NCBI GenBank assembly: GCA_030549495.1
Contig: JAUIRK010000288.1
Location: forward strand, 248,001 to 312,000
Length of the DNA stretch: 64,000 bases
Direction of reading: 5' to 3'
Source of the DNA: Nectonema munidae
Taxonomy: Eukaryota; Nematomorpha; Nectonematoida; Nectonematidae
The notes beneath the pieces were generated by a model. The model made no database searches. It was not told where the DNA came from and worked only from the letters and a program-made list of their open reading frames with translations. Positions 48,019 to 59,801 of the stretch are shown in pieces. The position numbers and the translations under genes were made by a program. Each line of letters opens with the position of its first letter. Position 1 is the first letter of the stretch.

Positions 48019-49543
48019 GTAAGCCCTTAATTTTAGTTTTAAATTAAGAAGCTATCAAAATTTATCTTTTAAAGTAATTTTTTTATTTTCAAACTTATTT
48101 AATTTATTCGAAACTTGTTTATTTTAATTTTGCTTAAAATATGATTTTTGTTCCACATTATTTGTATAAAATTCAAATTTAAGATGCTGAAATTTTGAAT
48201 TTACTTTTTTTTTGAACATATGATTATAATCTCAAATTCATATCAAATCGAACTTATTTTTTAAGTTTTTAACCTACTCTCACTTAAAATTCAATTCTTT
48301 TTTTTTTAAATATATCTTTCAAAAAGACTTATTTTATTTTTAATAATTTTTGCTTTCTTTTAGTTGTCAAGTATTTTAATTTAAGTTTACACTGTCTTAA
48401 TTTATGATGAATAAACATTGAAGCGAACCAAATACTGTTCAATAGTAATTGTACCAATAAACTATTTTATAAATTAGAATATATCATACACTTTTTTAAA
48501 TTCTATTCAACTAATCATAATTTGTACTATTGTATTGTATTAAATATAGTAATTTAATTTTATGGCGCCGGTCTGGTCAATTCGCACCAAATCACTTTTC
48601 CCAATTTTGTGCATTTTCTTATTTCGCTTTAATTATTTTATTTAGTAAACATAAAAACATTTAAAATCGTGTCTTTCAGGTATATAAATATTTTGGGATT
48701 TGACTTAAAATTAAAAAAATTTTGACTAAGACTTTTTGCACAGAGTTTATAGACTTTCCTACGTATTTTATATCTATACTTTGAATATTTAGTTATTTAA
48801 AAAATTTTAATATTGGATTATATTACAAAATTAAATATTTAGATGTCATTGACCTTTGTTTTTGACATTTGATATACATTCTTTTTTTTTTATAAGAATG
48901 CAAAAATCGAGTAGTAAAATTTTCTTAAGAAAATTAATCTTTGAATACTAAAAGTTTCTTATAGGTTTTTAAATTTTTATTTTTTGGATCTCATGGTTGC
49001 GACCAAACATGCATAGAAATAGAAAGCCTTTGCTTCCTTTCTAACGAATTTTATTGTTGCATTTAATAAAGCCTGCTAAAATCTGGATCGGAATCATTAT
49101 CACTAGAAAATATGTACAGATTATCATTATTATTTAGTTGTACTTTTTAGTGAAATTAAAAATAAAGAGTTGACTGCCTTTTATTCCTCATGTATTTAAA
49201 AAAAGAAAGGACTGGAAAAGCTTGAAAGTAACGAAATAACGACTTTTTGAAATATAGATAGAATAAATTTGTGAATTAAAGCAAATAATGGTAAGAATCT
49301 TTAAGTGAAAGGAAATCAAGATTGGATTTTACACTCTTTGAAAATAATGCAAGTTAAGGAGATAAATAAGTGCTGCTAATTTTATGATGATTACTAGTAA
49401 GACAATAAAACCTCGATGTAACTCTTTCCTGATCCCCTACACCTTTTTTTTATCTTGAATCACTATTATTATCCTCCATAAGCAAAGGAGAATAAAAAAA
49501 TTTGAGTTCAAGGCATTTCGTACCTAAGTTGGTTATTTCATGC
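48019..49543. other. probable intron 1 of Enhancer of polycomb; no other gene
   Basis: The intron opens with GTAAGC and is strongly AT-rich. A Tigger-like end (CAATAAAACCTCGATGTAAC) lies at 49403. No second exon is recognised. Confidence 0.5.
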
Positions 49544-49547
49544 TTAA

Positions 49548-49653
49548 CCCATTTACGACCAATGTTCCCAAAGGGAACGCAGGCGAATTCCTACTTTAAA
49601 TGGAATTAAATAGGAATTACTAAAGTCGTCTGCTTTGCTTGGTCCTAAATGGG
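49548..49653. mobile_element. TTAA MITE (piggyBac-type), 106 bp
   Basis: Ends CCCATTTACGACCAATGTTC and the inverse CCCATTTAGGACCAAGCAAA are each bordered by TTAA (49544-49547, 49654-49657). The subterminal GGGAACGCAGGCGAATTCC and GTCGTCTGC words mark this subfamily. No coding sequence. Confidence 0.9.
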
Positions 49654-50361
49654 TTAACGAATTGCTTAGTCACGCTGCTCAACACAACTATTCCTGTTTC
49701 ATTTGAATCGCGTTTTGAAAAGTTCTTGTCAAGAAGTACGTTTATTGATTTAAAAAGTTCATACCTCTATCTCTTTATTAGAAAAGGAGAATCTTAGATC
49801 TACTTATATCCGTATAACTTGAATACATGACAAATTCGTATTTTATTTTCACATTTCTTGACTTCATCGACATCATCGTTTCATTCATTAATCATGTGAT
49901 CTTCCAATCGAGTCACAATAAATATACTACTAGCTTCCAAATTTTTAAAGAATCAATATCCTTTTAATTCATTAATAACTCTACAAATAATGCTTATACA
50001 ATGTATTTCAAGACAAAGTCGACAACTTCTAAACTCTGCGCATAGCTTTGTATATTCGCGTCATGCATGCATATAAAAGAATTTTTCATTTTTGTATATT
50101 TCTCATATGCATGTGTTTTTTATTTTTGCCTACAAGTTATTGAATTTGAATATTTACTTTTTCTGATAACTAATCCTCTTGTCTTTAATAATATTAATTA
50201 ATATTGTGGTGATTTTGTTCGTCATCAAATGTAATATGACTTGTCATCATATTCAGGGAGTAGGAGGGAAAATTCCCCCTCCAATTACTTACAAAATCGG
50301 ACTCAGACTGTGTAATACTGGAAAATTGGGGATATCTTAACCTATCTCTTCTAGTTTCCAC

Positions 50362-50634
50362 CAGGGCTGGGGAGTAGTGGAAATTTTAGAATTATTTTCA
50401 CTCCTATTCTCGAGTAAAATTTTTTTTTACAACATCTAACAAAAATTCTTTAATACTTAAAAAACAAAAACGACTAAATGAAACAAAAACTAAATCATTA
50501 AATCAAATCATATTTGTTATTAAAAATGAGATGCGTCCAATCAATCAATATGAATGCAATGGAGTAACAAACATTCGTCTTCTTAAAGCTCTTACTGCCT
50601 GAAAATCCACTTACTCCCTTACTCCCCAGCCCCG
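50362..50634. mobile_element. non-autonomous hAT element, 273 bp
   Basis: Left end CAGGGCTGGGGAGTA and right end TACTCCCCAGCCCCG are inverse with one mismatch. Flanks GTTTCCAC (50354-50361) and GTCTCGAC (50635-50642) agree at 6 of 8 bases, a worn target duplication. The interior is AT-rich. Confidence 0.75.
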
Positions 50635-50642
50635 GTCTCGAC

Positions 50643-52475
50643 TTAAGAACGGCAACTTTCCACATACAAAAATTAACTTGTTTTTCATTATTTTTGAAAT
50701 GCTTAAAAATACCCAACCCCGATTCCTAAATTTTATTAAATATCGCCCCCGCCGTCGTCATCGTTGTAGCAGCTGATTTTGCGAGGCTCAATAAAGAACG
50801 CATCAAATGCTTATATATGATATACGAAAAGTATTGAATTTATATTTTATAGTATAAACCTTTCTGTTTATTGTAGTCAATTACGCACTTCTTTGGTTTT
50901 TTTATTTTCGGAATCTTTCAAAATAGTTTCATGCTGTAATTTGGGTTGATTTGCTCTCAGAATACAGAAAAGGGTATCAAATAGGAAATGCCACTAGACA
51001 GCTTGCCGAGCTCCTTAAGGTGCGGACCCAATGTTGGCCATTTTACCGACTCCGATTCCATACCTTTAAAATCGCTGAGTCCGCAACCCTTATGATGCGG
51101 ATAACTTTTATTATGCTCGGGCATCCAGAGATTAAGGCAGCACACACAATGTTCTCTAACTCTAAAATGATTTTAACGGGCCTAGACTATAAGAAAGTGT
51201 ATACATTTATAAGTGCTGTACTTTATTTTCATACATTAATCTTACTTTAGTAGTAAAATTAGAGAAATTAAATCCACAATTTAAAAATTTTTAAACGTAA
51301 AAAACAATTTTCGCTTCAAATAAGTTTTTTGTTTATGTCAAATATTTCAAACAGATCACTAATCTTTATTTTATTCTATTAATAATGAAAATATGAGAAC
51401 CTTGGATTTTTTAGTTTGTAAATCCAACCTAAATGTCAATCTCAAACCGAAAAAAGTTAAAATTATCTTAGTTGAAACAATTTAGATAATAGATTATTTA
51501 TCACAATCAAACAAAACCAAAATCAATAATTATTATCCTATCTCTATCGGAAATTTTTTTCCCATTGTTCACCGATTTTATCAGCCAAATCAATAGACAG
51601 ATTAAAGTTTATTATCCCACGCCTATTTTAGCACAAACAATTACGTCGTACATATCAATCTAATCAATAATACGCTATCTTTTTTGAGGCATTTTGACAC
51701 ACTTCAGCTGATTTGATATCAGAGTTTCATGTCACCTTTTACATCCTCTATATCTTTATATATTGCAACACAAGTGGCATTGAATTTTGTCAGACAACAA
51801 ATGGAATGAAAGGCAGTTTCCATTTGTCATTTGCATTAAAATTGAATAGACCAATTAAAATAGTTATTTTTCATATACATTTGGGTTGATTGCTATTAAT
51901 ACTAAATAATTTTAAAATTTATGGTATCGTCATTTTAAAATGTAATCGGTTTTGTGATCAGCATCGGTTGATCACTAGTATTTATTACATTTTGGTGTGA
52001 AAAGTCGGACTTTCATACTAGTCATCTAAATTGAAATCTAAGAGTTGGAGCATTATCAAAAATCTATAGATGTGTCTCCACTAGGAGTTTGAAAATTTCC
52101 TAAAGCTTGGCACCAGAATCGATATTTTTTAGTTTATTGTAGCGGGTAGGGGGCAAAATATCTGATCGGTACATTTCTACTAATTATTGCTTTCAAAAAC
52201 TACTACTGCTCTTGTTCTGCTTAATATAATTATGCCATATTCTAGAATTGAATGGAGTTTCGGTGTTTATTCCTAAAAAGATCCCAAATGAACTGAAAAG
52301 GAAATGCGAGTATAGGAAATTTTGCTGATATAATAATTTTAAAAAATAACATTTTCCCTGTTATGAAAATTTCTTTCTATGATTTTAAGTTTGGCAAAAT
52401 GTTCATAAATTAACTAACAACTACTTGCTAAAATAGATGCCAGATTAACCCTACTATCACTAAGTATTCACCAAT
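50643..52475. other. no gene recognised
   Basis: No defensible gene. A 99-codon frame at 50951-51250 is not conserved in any way I recognise. Confidence 0.4.
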
Positions 52476-52479
52476 TTAA

Positions 52480-52715
52480 CCGCTTATCGGCCACAGTCGA
52501 CATATGGCGACTTTACAAAAATAAAATAGTCCGCTTTTATTAATGCTTTCTAATACAAATCTTCAGATATCTTCTGATTATTCTGGTATTAAAATATGGA
52601 AAGAAATTTTTTAACTCGCAAATGTACCTGGTTCCGTCTTCTTGTGTGAATAAGGCAACAACTTTTTTCTTTCTTGCCTGACTTCCTGTGTCATATAAAG
52701 TCAATAATTTTTTAG
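52480..52715 (-). mobile_element. possible piggyBac 3'-end fragment
   Basis: TTAA at 52476-52479 is followed by CCGCTTATCGGCCACAGTCG, a plausible piggyBac-type terminus different from the MITE family. The minus strand just inside carries a 68-codon frame with ARKKKVVALFTQEDGTRYIC, which loosely recalls the linker to the C-terminal finger of piggyBac transposases (KRTRYxC). It is cut by the next MITE. Confidence 0.4.
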
Positions 52716-52719
52716 TTAG

Positions 52720-52838
52720 CTCATTTAGTAGCAATGTTGTTCCCAAAAGAAACGCAAACGAAATCTTCTTTTGAATGGAATTAAATATAGATTACTCAAG
52801 TTGTCTGCGTTCTCTTTGGGAATATTGGACTAAATGAG
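52720..52838. mobile_element. TTAA MITE (piggyBac-type), diverged copy
   Basis: Ends CTCATTTAGTAGCAATGTTG and the inverse CTCATTTAGTCCAATATTCC lie between TTAG and TTAA. The interior keeps the family words AACGCAAACGAAATC and TGAATGGAATTAAATA. It is the most diverged member here and therefore older. Confidence 0.8.
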
Positions 52839-52842
52839 TTAA

Positions 52843-55800
52843 TTACGGCAGTAACTAAGTTAAGTATTTTAGTGAGATATTTGCTTAGAAAAGTGTATAA
52901 CACCGTTTAATAAGTTAATTCAAATTAAAAGTCTTTTTATGACTTTGTCGAAACTATGAACAAAGAATGTTTGGATGTGGATTTGACCCAGGTACCTTGT
53001 AGTATTTAAGCCACTCATCAGGAGTCTAGACAACCTTACTTTCGCCGAGTGAAGTACCTAGGATAAATGCTCCAAAAACCCTTGAAACCGTTGAAAACTA
53101 AATAATACAGGCATACAAAATAAGAAGATAAATTGTGGTAACCAGTATAACTTTGCATGCCATTTTTTACATTGACAAAATGCAACTAAACTTACGTCCA
53201 AAATGTAAATTATTTCAGTATGCTAAATCACTATAAATTATCATCACTTAAAATTTTTGGTAAAATTGCGGGAGACATCATCTGCTTTTCCCTAAATTCA
53301 ATTGGCTATATTTTCATGGTACTCCTTTTTTCGACATTGTGTTTAAATGTTTTCATTATTTAAACTTCTTGTTTGGTTTTCGATGTGTTTTCTGATTTCT
53401 TTTGATTCATCATTATTACTATCGCATTATGGTGCACATTATTGATTATGCAATTCTATATAATGTACTCAAGCTGTCATCATATGTTTTGATTAATGCT
53501 GATGAGAAAATGCATGATCATCATTTGTTTCATTGCAGATACCAATATATTCCAAATGTAATGCCGTATAAATTCCCCCTTTTCAACTTAATCTTTGACG
53601 TCTCTGTGCTTTTTATACCACCAAAGGTAGTATTGCCCAGTGTCGTATTCAGAAAATTATTTTATAAGAGGGGAGGGGCGGGCTTTTAAAAATAAGCATG
53701 ATAACTAGGTGGTTAGAAGTTTATCTTTTAAAATGTGATTCTTACTATATTTTCAAAAATACCCATTTCAAATAAACTGGAAGGCAAACAAATATAAAAG
53801 ATCGATGCTTCATTTTAAGAAAGGATTGCATCTGAATAAGAGTAAATGTTTTGTTTAAAAGATTTAGTCCTGAAAATGTCACCGATTAGTTTCTAACTCT
53901 CATTGTGCAAAACTGCTAATGGGGCGATCACAAATAACTAATAGATATTTTTAAAGGCATATTTTTTATCTAGTTAAAAAATTCATTGTTGAAATCCCTA
54001 ATGGTTGTAAAGTCCTTTGGTTCATCAGACACTTGTTTGAAATGTCCTAGAACCGTTTGCTAACGACTTGTATATGTTACATATGATCAACGAGTATGAA
54101 TAGCTATGAGAAAATATTTCATACATATTTACATTTTGAATATCTGACTATCGATGAAGCTTAAATTTATATTTAACATTCAAAAATTTAGTGTATCTTA
54201 TCAATTGAATAAAAAATGCAAATCAAAGAACATTTGATTTATGAAAAGCGTTGGAGCGCCAACTATTTAAAATTTATAAGCTCGCATTTTTACCAATTAT
54301 GTAACTATAAATTAAAATTTAATTAAAAATATATATAATAAATTCATAAAGTTATTTTCCAAACGTGTAAAATTAGATATTAAATTTAACACCCTTGGCT
54401 CCTTCTAATTTGTTTGGCTAACGTTATTTGTGAACGATCCTTAACTCCATTTGTGATTTTAGTATATTTTTTTAATTAAATTGTGAACCAAAAGGCAGCT
54501 TTCATTTTAAAATGGTATCATATGTACAAAGTTCTTTTACTCCGTATATCTCTAGTATAAAGTTTAATTTGTCTGTTGGTGTTCGGCTGATAAAATCGGT
54601 GAACAATGAAAAAATCTGCACTAGTATAAAACCTAATTTTAAACCGCGTTCTGTCGATTCTGTATTCTTATATGAAGCATGTGCTTACAGCTAGTGATAT
54701 TTTTATACCGCATATCCCTTCACACTTTCAACTAGGATTAATTCGCCTTGATTATGCTTAAAGTTATCTACGAATACTTACTTCCGCTTCCACTAAATCA
54801 TAAACTCTTTCAAATAGGAATTGCGATGTCCCTTTAACACTTTCCTCGGAAACATGTCTCTTAAATTCTTTGTTTTTCATTAAAGAATTTAAATATAGAC
54901 TTTTTCCTTAATTTCTTTATTCTGAGTTCAATTAAGAGAAGTTAATCTTTCACCTGATGGAAAATTAATAAAATACAAAGAAATAGATTAAGGATGTGAT
55001 AAGGCGCGAAGCTAGCCACCCATATGGGGATGTGGAAATTACTCGTTCTGGTCATTGATTTAAAACTTTCTACGGGGTGGATTCACTACTAGTACTTCAG
55101 ATTATTTGCGGATTTAATTCCTTAAATTGCTGATACTTGCGAATTATTATTCATAATAGCTCTTATCTGATTGTATAAAGAATAACATCTGCTCCATTTG
55201 CTCGCTCGACCCGCATTTTATTATTTTGCACCCGGCCCACACACAACCCGTATTTCTAAATTTAAACCTTCAACTGCCCAACTTAACACAAAACTATTTC
55301 ACCTGGATAAAGAATATAATTTAAGTGATACTGCTTTTATACATAGAACTTTTATGATGTTCGGTTTTAAAACAAAATTATGTTTTCTATAGCGCTTTTT
55401 AAAAGTAGAATATTGTTGACGAGTTGGCTTTTAAAATCTGATCTTGCAGAAATGAGATGACCAACAAGACAGAAGTTACGCTCGCTGGTGACACTTGTTT
55501 CCACAATATGTTAGAAAAAGTGTACTTTATAGTTTATATCCAAATAAACAAATCTAGCCTTGGTGATGTAAAAAGGGTTAGTGTGTGTGATCTAAATGAT
55601 GTGATGTACTTTACTGATGTTACGCTTTATATGATCACTCAGATATGAGCGAGCAGTTTTTTTGATAAAGGCATTCGTATTAATACTATTAAAAGAAATT
55701 TTGAAATTTACTAACAGATTTTGGAGCTTATATATATTATTAATAATAGATATGAATTAAAATCTTTTAAAGTATACGATTTTTTAAGAATTAATTCGCA

Positions 55801-57645
55801 AATACCGGTATTTTACAAGTTAACCCGCACTACTAACGTTGAAGCCACTTTCGCCCAGCCTGCCCGTATTAAAGTTTTAACAAATGACCTCACCCGCAAT
55901 TTAAGTGGTGTTCCCTCAAACCCACTCGCGTGGCTCGCCCCACGCAGGCCTCTAACACTCACACACACACAGTGGGGATCTTATCTCTGCAACAAGATCA
56001 GCTCTAAAAGGCCGAACTTGTCAATGATATGGCGGTTGCGGGCATTTTCTTTTTCTTATTGCGGATGTGAACGAGGTGCAAATGATATATCCCTGGGCAA
56101 GGCGGTTCGGACAAATTTTTACAACCCTTGCAGGGCTCTATTCTAAGTGTGTCATTGAAATAACAACACATTGTATACATTATGAAAACTTTTTTCAAGA
56201 GAATTACATGCTTATATTTTCAAGAACAAAATGGCGAGTGGGAGATATAGAATCTCTAATATGCATGTATCTTTCAGGAATAAATTATATTTATGTACTA
56301 ACACAAAATAAGTTGTGCTCATAAAGTTTCATACTGCCTAATTACAAAAGTCTGTTTCTTGGGTGCTAGACACAATTTTTGAACGAACTGCAAATTTTCT
56401 ATATGGATTGCTTGTGTCTTATTCCATATTTTCGTAACCCTAAGATATACGCCTTTTTGTTCGTCCTTTAGTTACTGGTCTTCTTGTCACAAAATAGAAC
56501 TTTACTCAGAATGATTTTTCATGAGCTTAATCTTATATTGATTACGGACTTGATCTATTCTAGTTTTGTGGGTAATAATAATTCATGCTAGTAGAAGAAT
56601 GTGGCTGATCATGAAAGAGTTTCATCAAGTAATGTTAAATGTTCTCTCGTTTGCTAAGTTAGTCAGTGTATCATGATTTATTTCTTGTCGTGTTACATAA
56701 GAACTTAGCATCACTTACATATTTGTCTTCTTCACTTCATTTATTTTCAAATACACAGCGTGAAAAAATTTCAGTCTTGTTTTGCATTCACTTCATTCTT
56801 TTATACAGTTATCGGCCTTGGCTCAAGAATTAATTCCATCTATATTTCAAAAAACTTTTACTTCGTTATTTTTAAGCTTTTCCACTTCATGCAAATTTTT
56901 TAACCGAAATGAACATAAAAAGGCAGTGATTTCTCTCTTCATAATTTTACTTTCTCTCAAAAGTACAACATGATAGTCAGTCTGCGTATTTTCCCGTCAA
57001 AATTTAGCACTCTTCATTGAATGCAAGAATGATCAAAAGTTCCAAAATTTTCATGAGATCCAAAAAATTTGTATTGACACGAAAAAACTTGTAAGAACCT
57101 TGCAGTACTAAGAATTTTGATTTTGCTAAGAAACTTTTACCACTCGCCTTTTTATCGATTTCTTATGAATAAAAGAGTGTGCATTGGCAGTAAGAATATT
57201 TTCACTGTATTTTTGACACCCATCCATCCAGTTATGGCTTCATTCTTTGGCCAATAATGTTGCAGAATACACGCATCGGCTGTGCCGTATTCAATAAGTG
57301 ATAATACTTGAACGGCATCAAAGATGCCAATTCCTCTTTCAAATGTTTATTTCCGAATATGTCAAATTATATTCAATGAAACCTGCATTAGTCAATACAG
57401 CTCTAAACAATGAAAACTTTTTATATGGTGAACACTTTTTTAATGAGTCCAATGGCCGCCGAAATGGAGTCAGATTATTTTGGAGGACACAAACTGATCA
57501 CATTGAGTGAAGCCGGTGTGGGAGCTACTTGAATTAATGGCTCCCGCTCCTAACCATTTTCTAATTATTATTTTGCATCCCTCAATATCAAATCGCTCAT
57601 TAACTTAGCAACAATGGTAGCTAACTAGCAAACAAAAAAAAAATA
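52843..57645. other. no gene recognised (probable intron)
   Basis: AT-rich sequence with a less AT-rich stretch at 55195-56130 that contains several GGCCCG/CCCGC words and a CACACACA run (55958-55971). The stretch looks like a repeat remnant rather than an exon, but I could not delimit its ends. Reading frames of up to 141 codons here carry no recognised motif. Confidence 0.4.
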
Positions 57646-57671
57646 ACCTAAGTTGGTTATTTCATGCTTAA

Positions 57672-57777
57672 CCCATTTACGACCAATGTTCCCAAAGGGA
57701 ACGCAGGCGAATTCCTACTTTAAATGGAATTAAATAGGAATTACTAAAGTCGTCTGCTTTTCTTGGTCTTAAATGGG
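57672..57777. mobile_element. TTAA MITE (piggyBac-type), 106 bp
   Basis: This is nearly identical to the copy at 49548-49653 and is bordered by TTAA (57668-57671, 57778-57781). The 22 bp before its left TTAA are also identical to those before the other copy, while the right flanks differ. Confidence 0.9.
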
Positions 57778-57970
57778 TTAAGGTCAAAAACTAGGAAATC
57801 AAGATTCTATATAAAATGGGGAGAAAGCTATTAGAGTTATTTTATTTTTATTTTTTGCATTTGAAAGAACAGATTTCAAATTGTATTGTATTTTATAAAC
57901 AGAAAAGTCGTTACAAGGATATGAATATTTAAAAAATGGACCTTTTTTTGCGACACTTTATATAGGTAAA

Positions 57971-58114
57971 GGTACCGTAGGGTATTTTCATCTAGAAGGC
58001 ACACTTTAGCCGCTTTTTTCATCGAACTATGAAGAAAGTAGGATTGATGCGGGATTAAACCCAAGACCTTGAGTTAACGAAACCCAGTACCTAACCAACC
58101 TTACTCACGCCCCA
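57971..58114 (-). repeat. tRNA-derived SINE, copy 2
   Basis: On the minus strand it reads GGGGCGTGAGTAAGGTTGG, TACTGGGTTTCGTTAACTCA and TTGGGTTTAATCCC, ending CCCTACGGTACC. The B box carries changes (TTTAA for TTCGA) and the body has a small insertion, so it is older than copy 3. Confidence 0.8.
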
Positions 58115-58733
58115 AGCATATAGGTATCAAAATATTTCCCTGAGCCAGCATAGGAGCAATATTTTTAATATTGCCGGATCAGGTGCAAATTCTTTATCGG
58201 CGCCTGCTCGAGTCCGTCATCCAAGTTCTGATATAAATGTATTCTGCTGAGCGTAATTAACCGTGTTTTCGTTAACTGGTAAATTTATCGCCTTCTATCT
58301 TTTAACCGATCCATCCTGTTAATTTTGCGAAAATGTTGAGTTAGATATACATATGATACGAAAATAGTTCGTCAAGAAAACCGAAAAAAAATCAAACGCA
58401 ATTTTATTATAGCATAATTACAAGTACCAGAACATGAAAATATATATATGCGATGGCATTTAACATGATATAATTACACAAAACGTTGTATTGCAGTAGT
58501 TAAAAATTCATTAAAAGTATGATTTGCTAAAAGTCTTGTCGGTTGAATTAGTCGCCCTTATCCATCGGTTAATTTTCACCGAATACCACCAGAGTGCAGG
58601 AGCTGTATTCACTTTTTATTTTTATATAGAAATTTGTTAAGCAGGGTTGCGTAATCCGAATCAGAGATTTTAAAATGATAGGAGTTGAAGTCGGTATCTA
58701 ATAAAATTAATATAATTAAAACATTAAGCTTAG

Positions 58734-58988
58734 CCCATTTAATAGCAATGTTCTCAAAGGAAACGCAGGCGAAATAGAATTAAATAGAGATTAGTGAGAG
58801 GGGGTCTGAGTAAGGTTGGCTAGATGCTGGGTTTCGATAACTCAAGGTATTGGGTTCGATCCCACATCAAGCCTCCTTTCCCCATAGTTCGATACAAGCG
58901 GCGCAACTGTGCCTTTTCGATGAAAACACTCCACGGTACCCTTACTGAAGTCATTTGCGTTCCTTTGGGAACAGTGATACTAAATGGG
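58734..58988. mobile_element. TTAA MITE interrupted by a SINE
   Basis: Left end CCCATTTAATAGCAATGTTC and right end with inverse CCCATTTAGTATCACTGTTC are flanked by TTAG and CTAA, single-base variants of TTAA. A SINE is inserted at 58799-58941. Without the SINE the MITE is about 105 bp, matching the family length. Confidence 0.8.
58799..58941 (+). repeat. tRNA-derived SINE, copy 3 (bounded by target duplication)
   Basis: This copy has a B box GGGTTCGATCCC and ends CTCCACGGTACCC. It lies within the MITE, with TTAGTGAG before and TTACTGAA after, agreeing at 6 of 8 bases. This copy fixes the length at about 143 bp and shows that the SINE ends at GGTACC with no A-tail. Confidence 0.82.
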
Positions 58989-59283
58989 CTAAAGTAAAGA
59001 TTTGAAACTTGCTTTAAATACTATATTCAATTTTTAGTCGTGTTTTGTAAATACTTGTATTCGAAGTCGTATATTTTCGCTCGGTCTGTGCGACCCTGCT
59101 TAGTATAAACTTTTTTAAGCAAAATTATATGTCCCCATTGGAAAGTAAAGAACAAATAAAATCAGGCGAAACTTGTTCCATTGATTCAATTTTCGATCTT
59201 TTAGAAAACTTTTGTTATAGCAATTTTTTTTCAAAATTATGAATTATCAATTTATTTTCGCTTTTTTCTTGTTGAGTTAGAAG

Positions 59284-59445
59284 CAGTGGCGTAGCCAGAG
59301 GGGGGGGGGGGGGGCAAGGGGGCCGTGCCCCCCCCCCCCCCCTAAATACCTTTTCTGCCCCCCAAATAATTTTATTTCCACTATGCTTGCCCCCCTAAAT
59401 TCCTTGCATGCCTCCCCCAACTTCCATTTTTTGGCTACGCCACTG
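59284..59445. mobile_element. non-autonomous hAT element, 162 bp
   Basis: Perfect inverted ends CAGTGGCGTAGCCA / TGGCTACGCCACTG sit between exact 8-bp duplications GTTAGAAG (59276-59283, 59446-59453). The left half has long G and C runs. Short, with intact ends and target duplication: a recent insertion. Confidence 0.93.
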
Positions 59446-59801
59446 GTTAGAAGATATTGATTCAAATAATGTAATTCCCCTTGATAAAATCCCCGCAGTT
59501 ATCTGCAGTCGTGTTGGAATTGGGATTGATAAATTTTGAAAATTATTTATAAAAAAATTGAGGATATGGGCTCTTGCATATATTATATTATTGTGAAATT
59601 AGAATCTGGGTTATTTTTTTGATTTTGAAGGAGAAAATATCATTCCACAACCTCTTCATTTATCACACCAAATGACTAGTTTAATGATGACTTTAGTTTT
59701 AAAAATTTTTTTAGTGAGAAGTTTGTTTATTTACCTTTTATTAACCCATTTCTTCCAAGAAAAAGAGATGGAATTAAGTATTTGGATATAAAAATAGCTA
59801 A

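Noticed and set aside
50951-51250. Overlapping frames on both strands as a possible exon
   Set aside because: No family motif on either strand and no convincing splice sites in frame.
55721-56146. 141-codon plus-strand reading frame
   Set aside because: No motif, low-complexity composition, and it spans a GC-richer repeat-like patch with a CACACA run. Chance is the best explanation.
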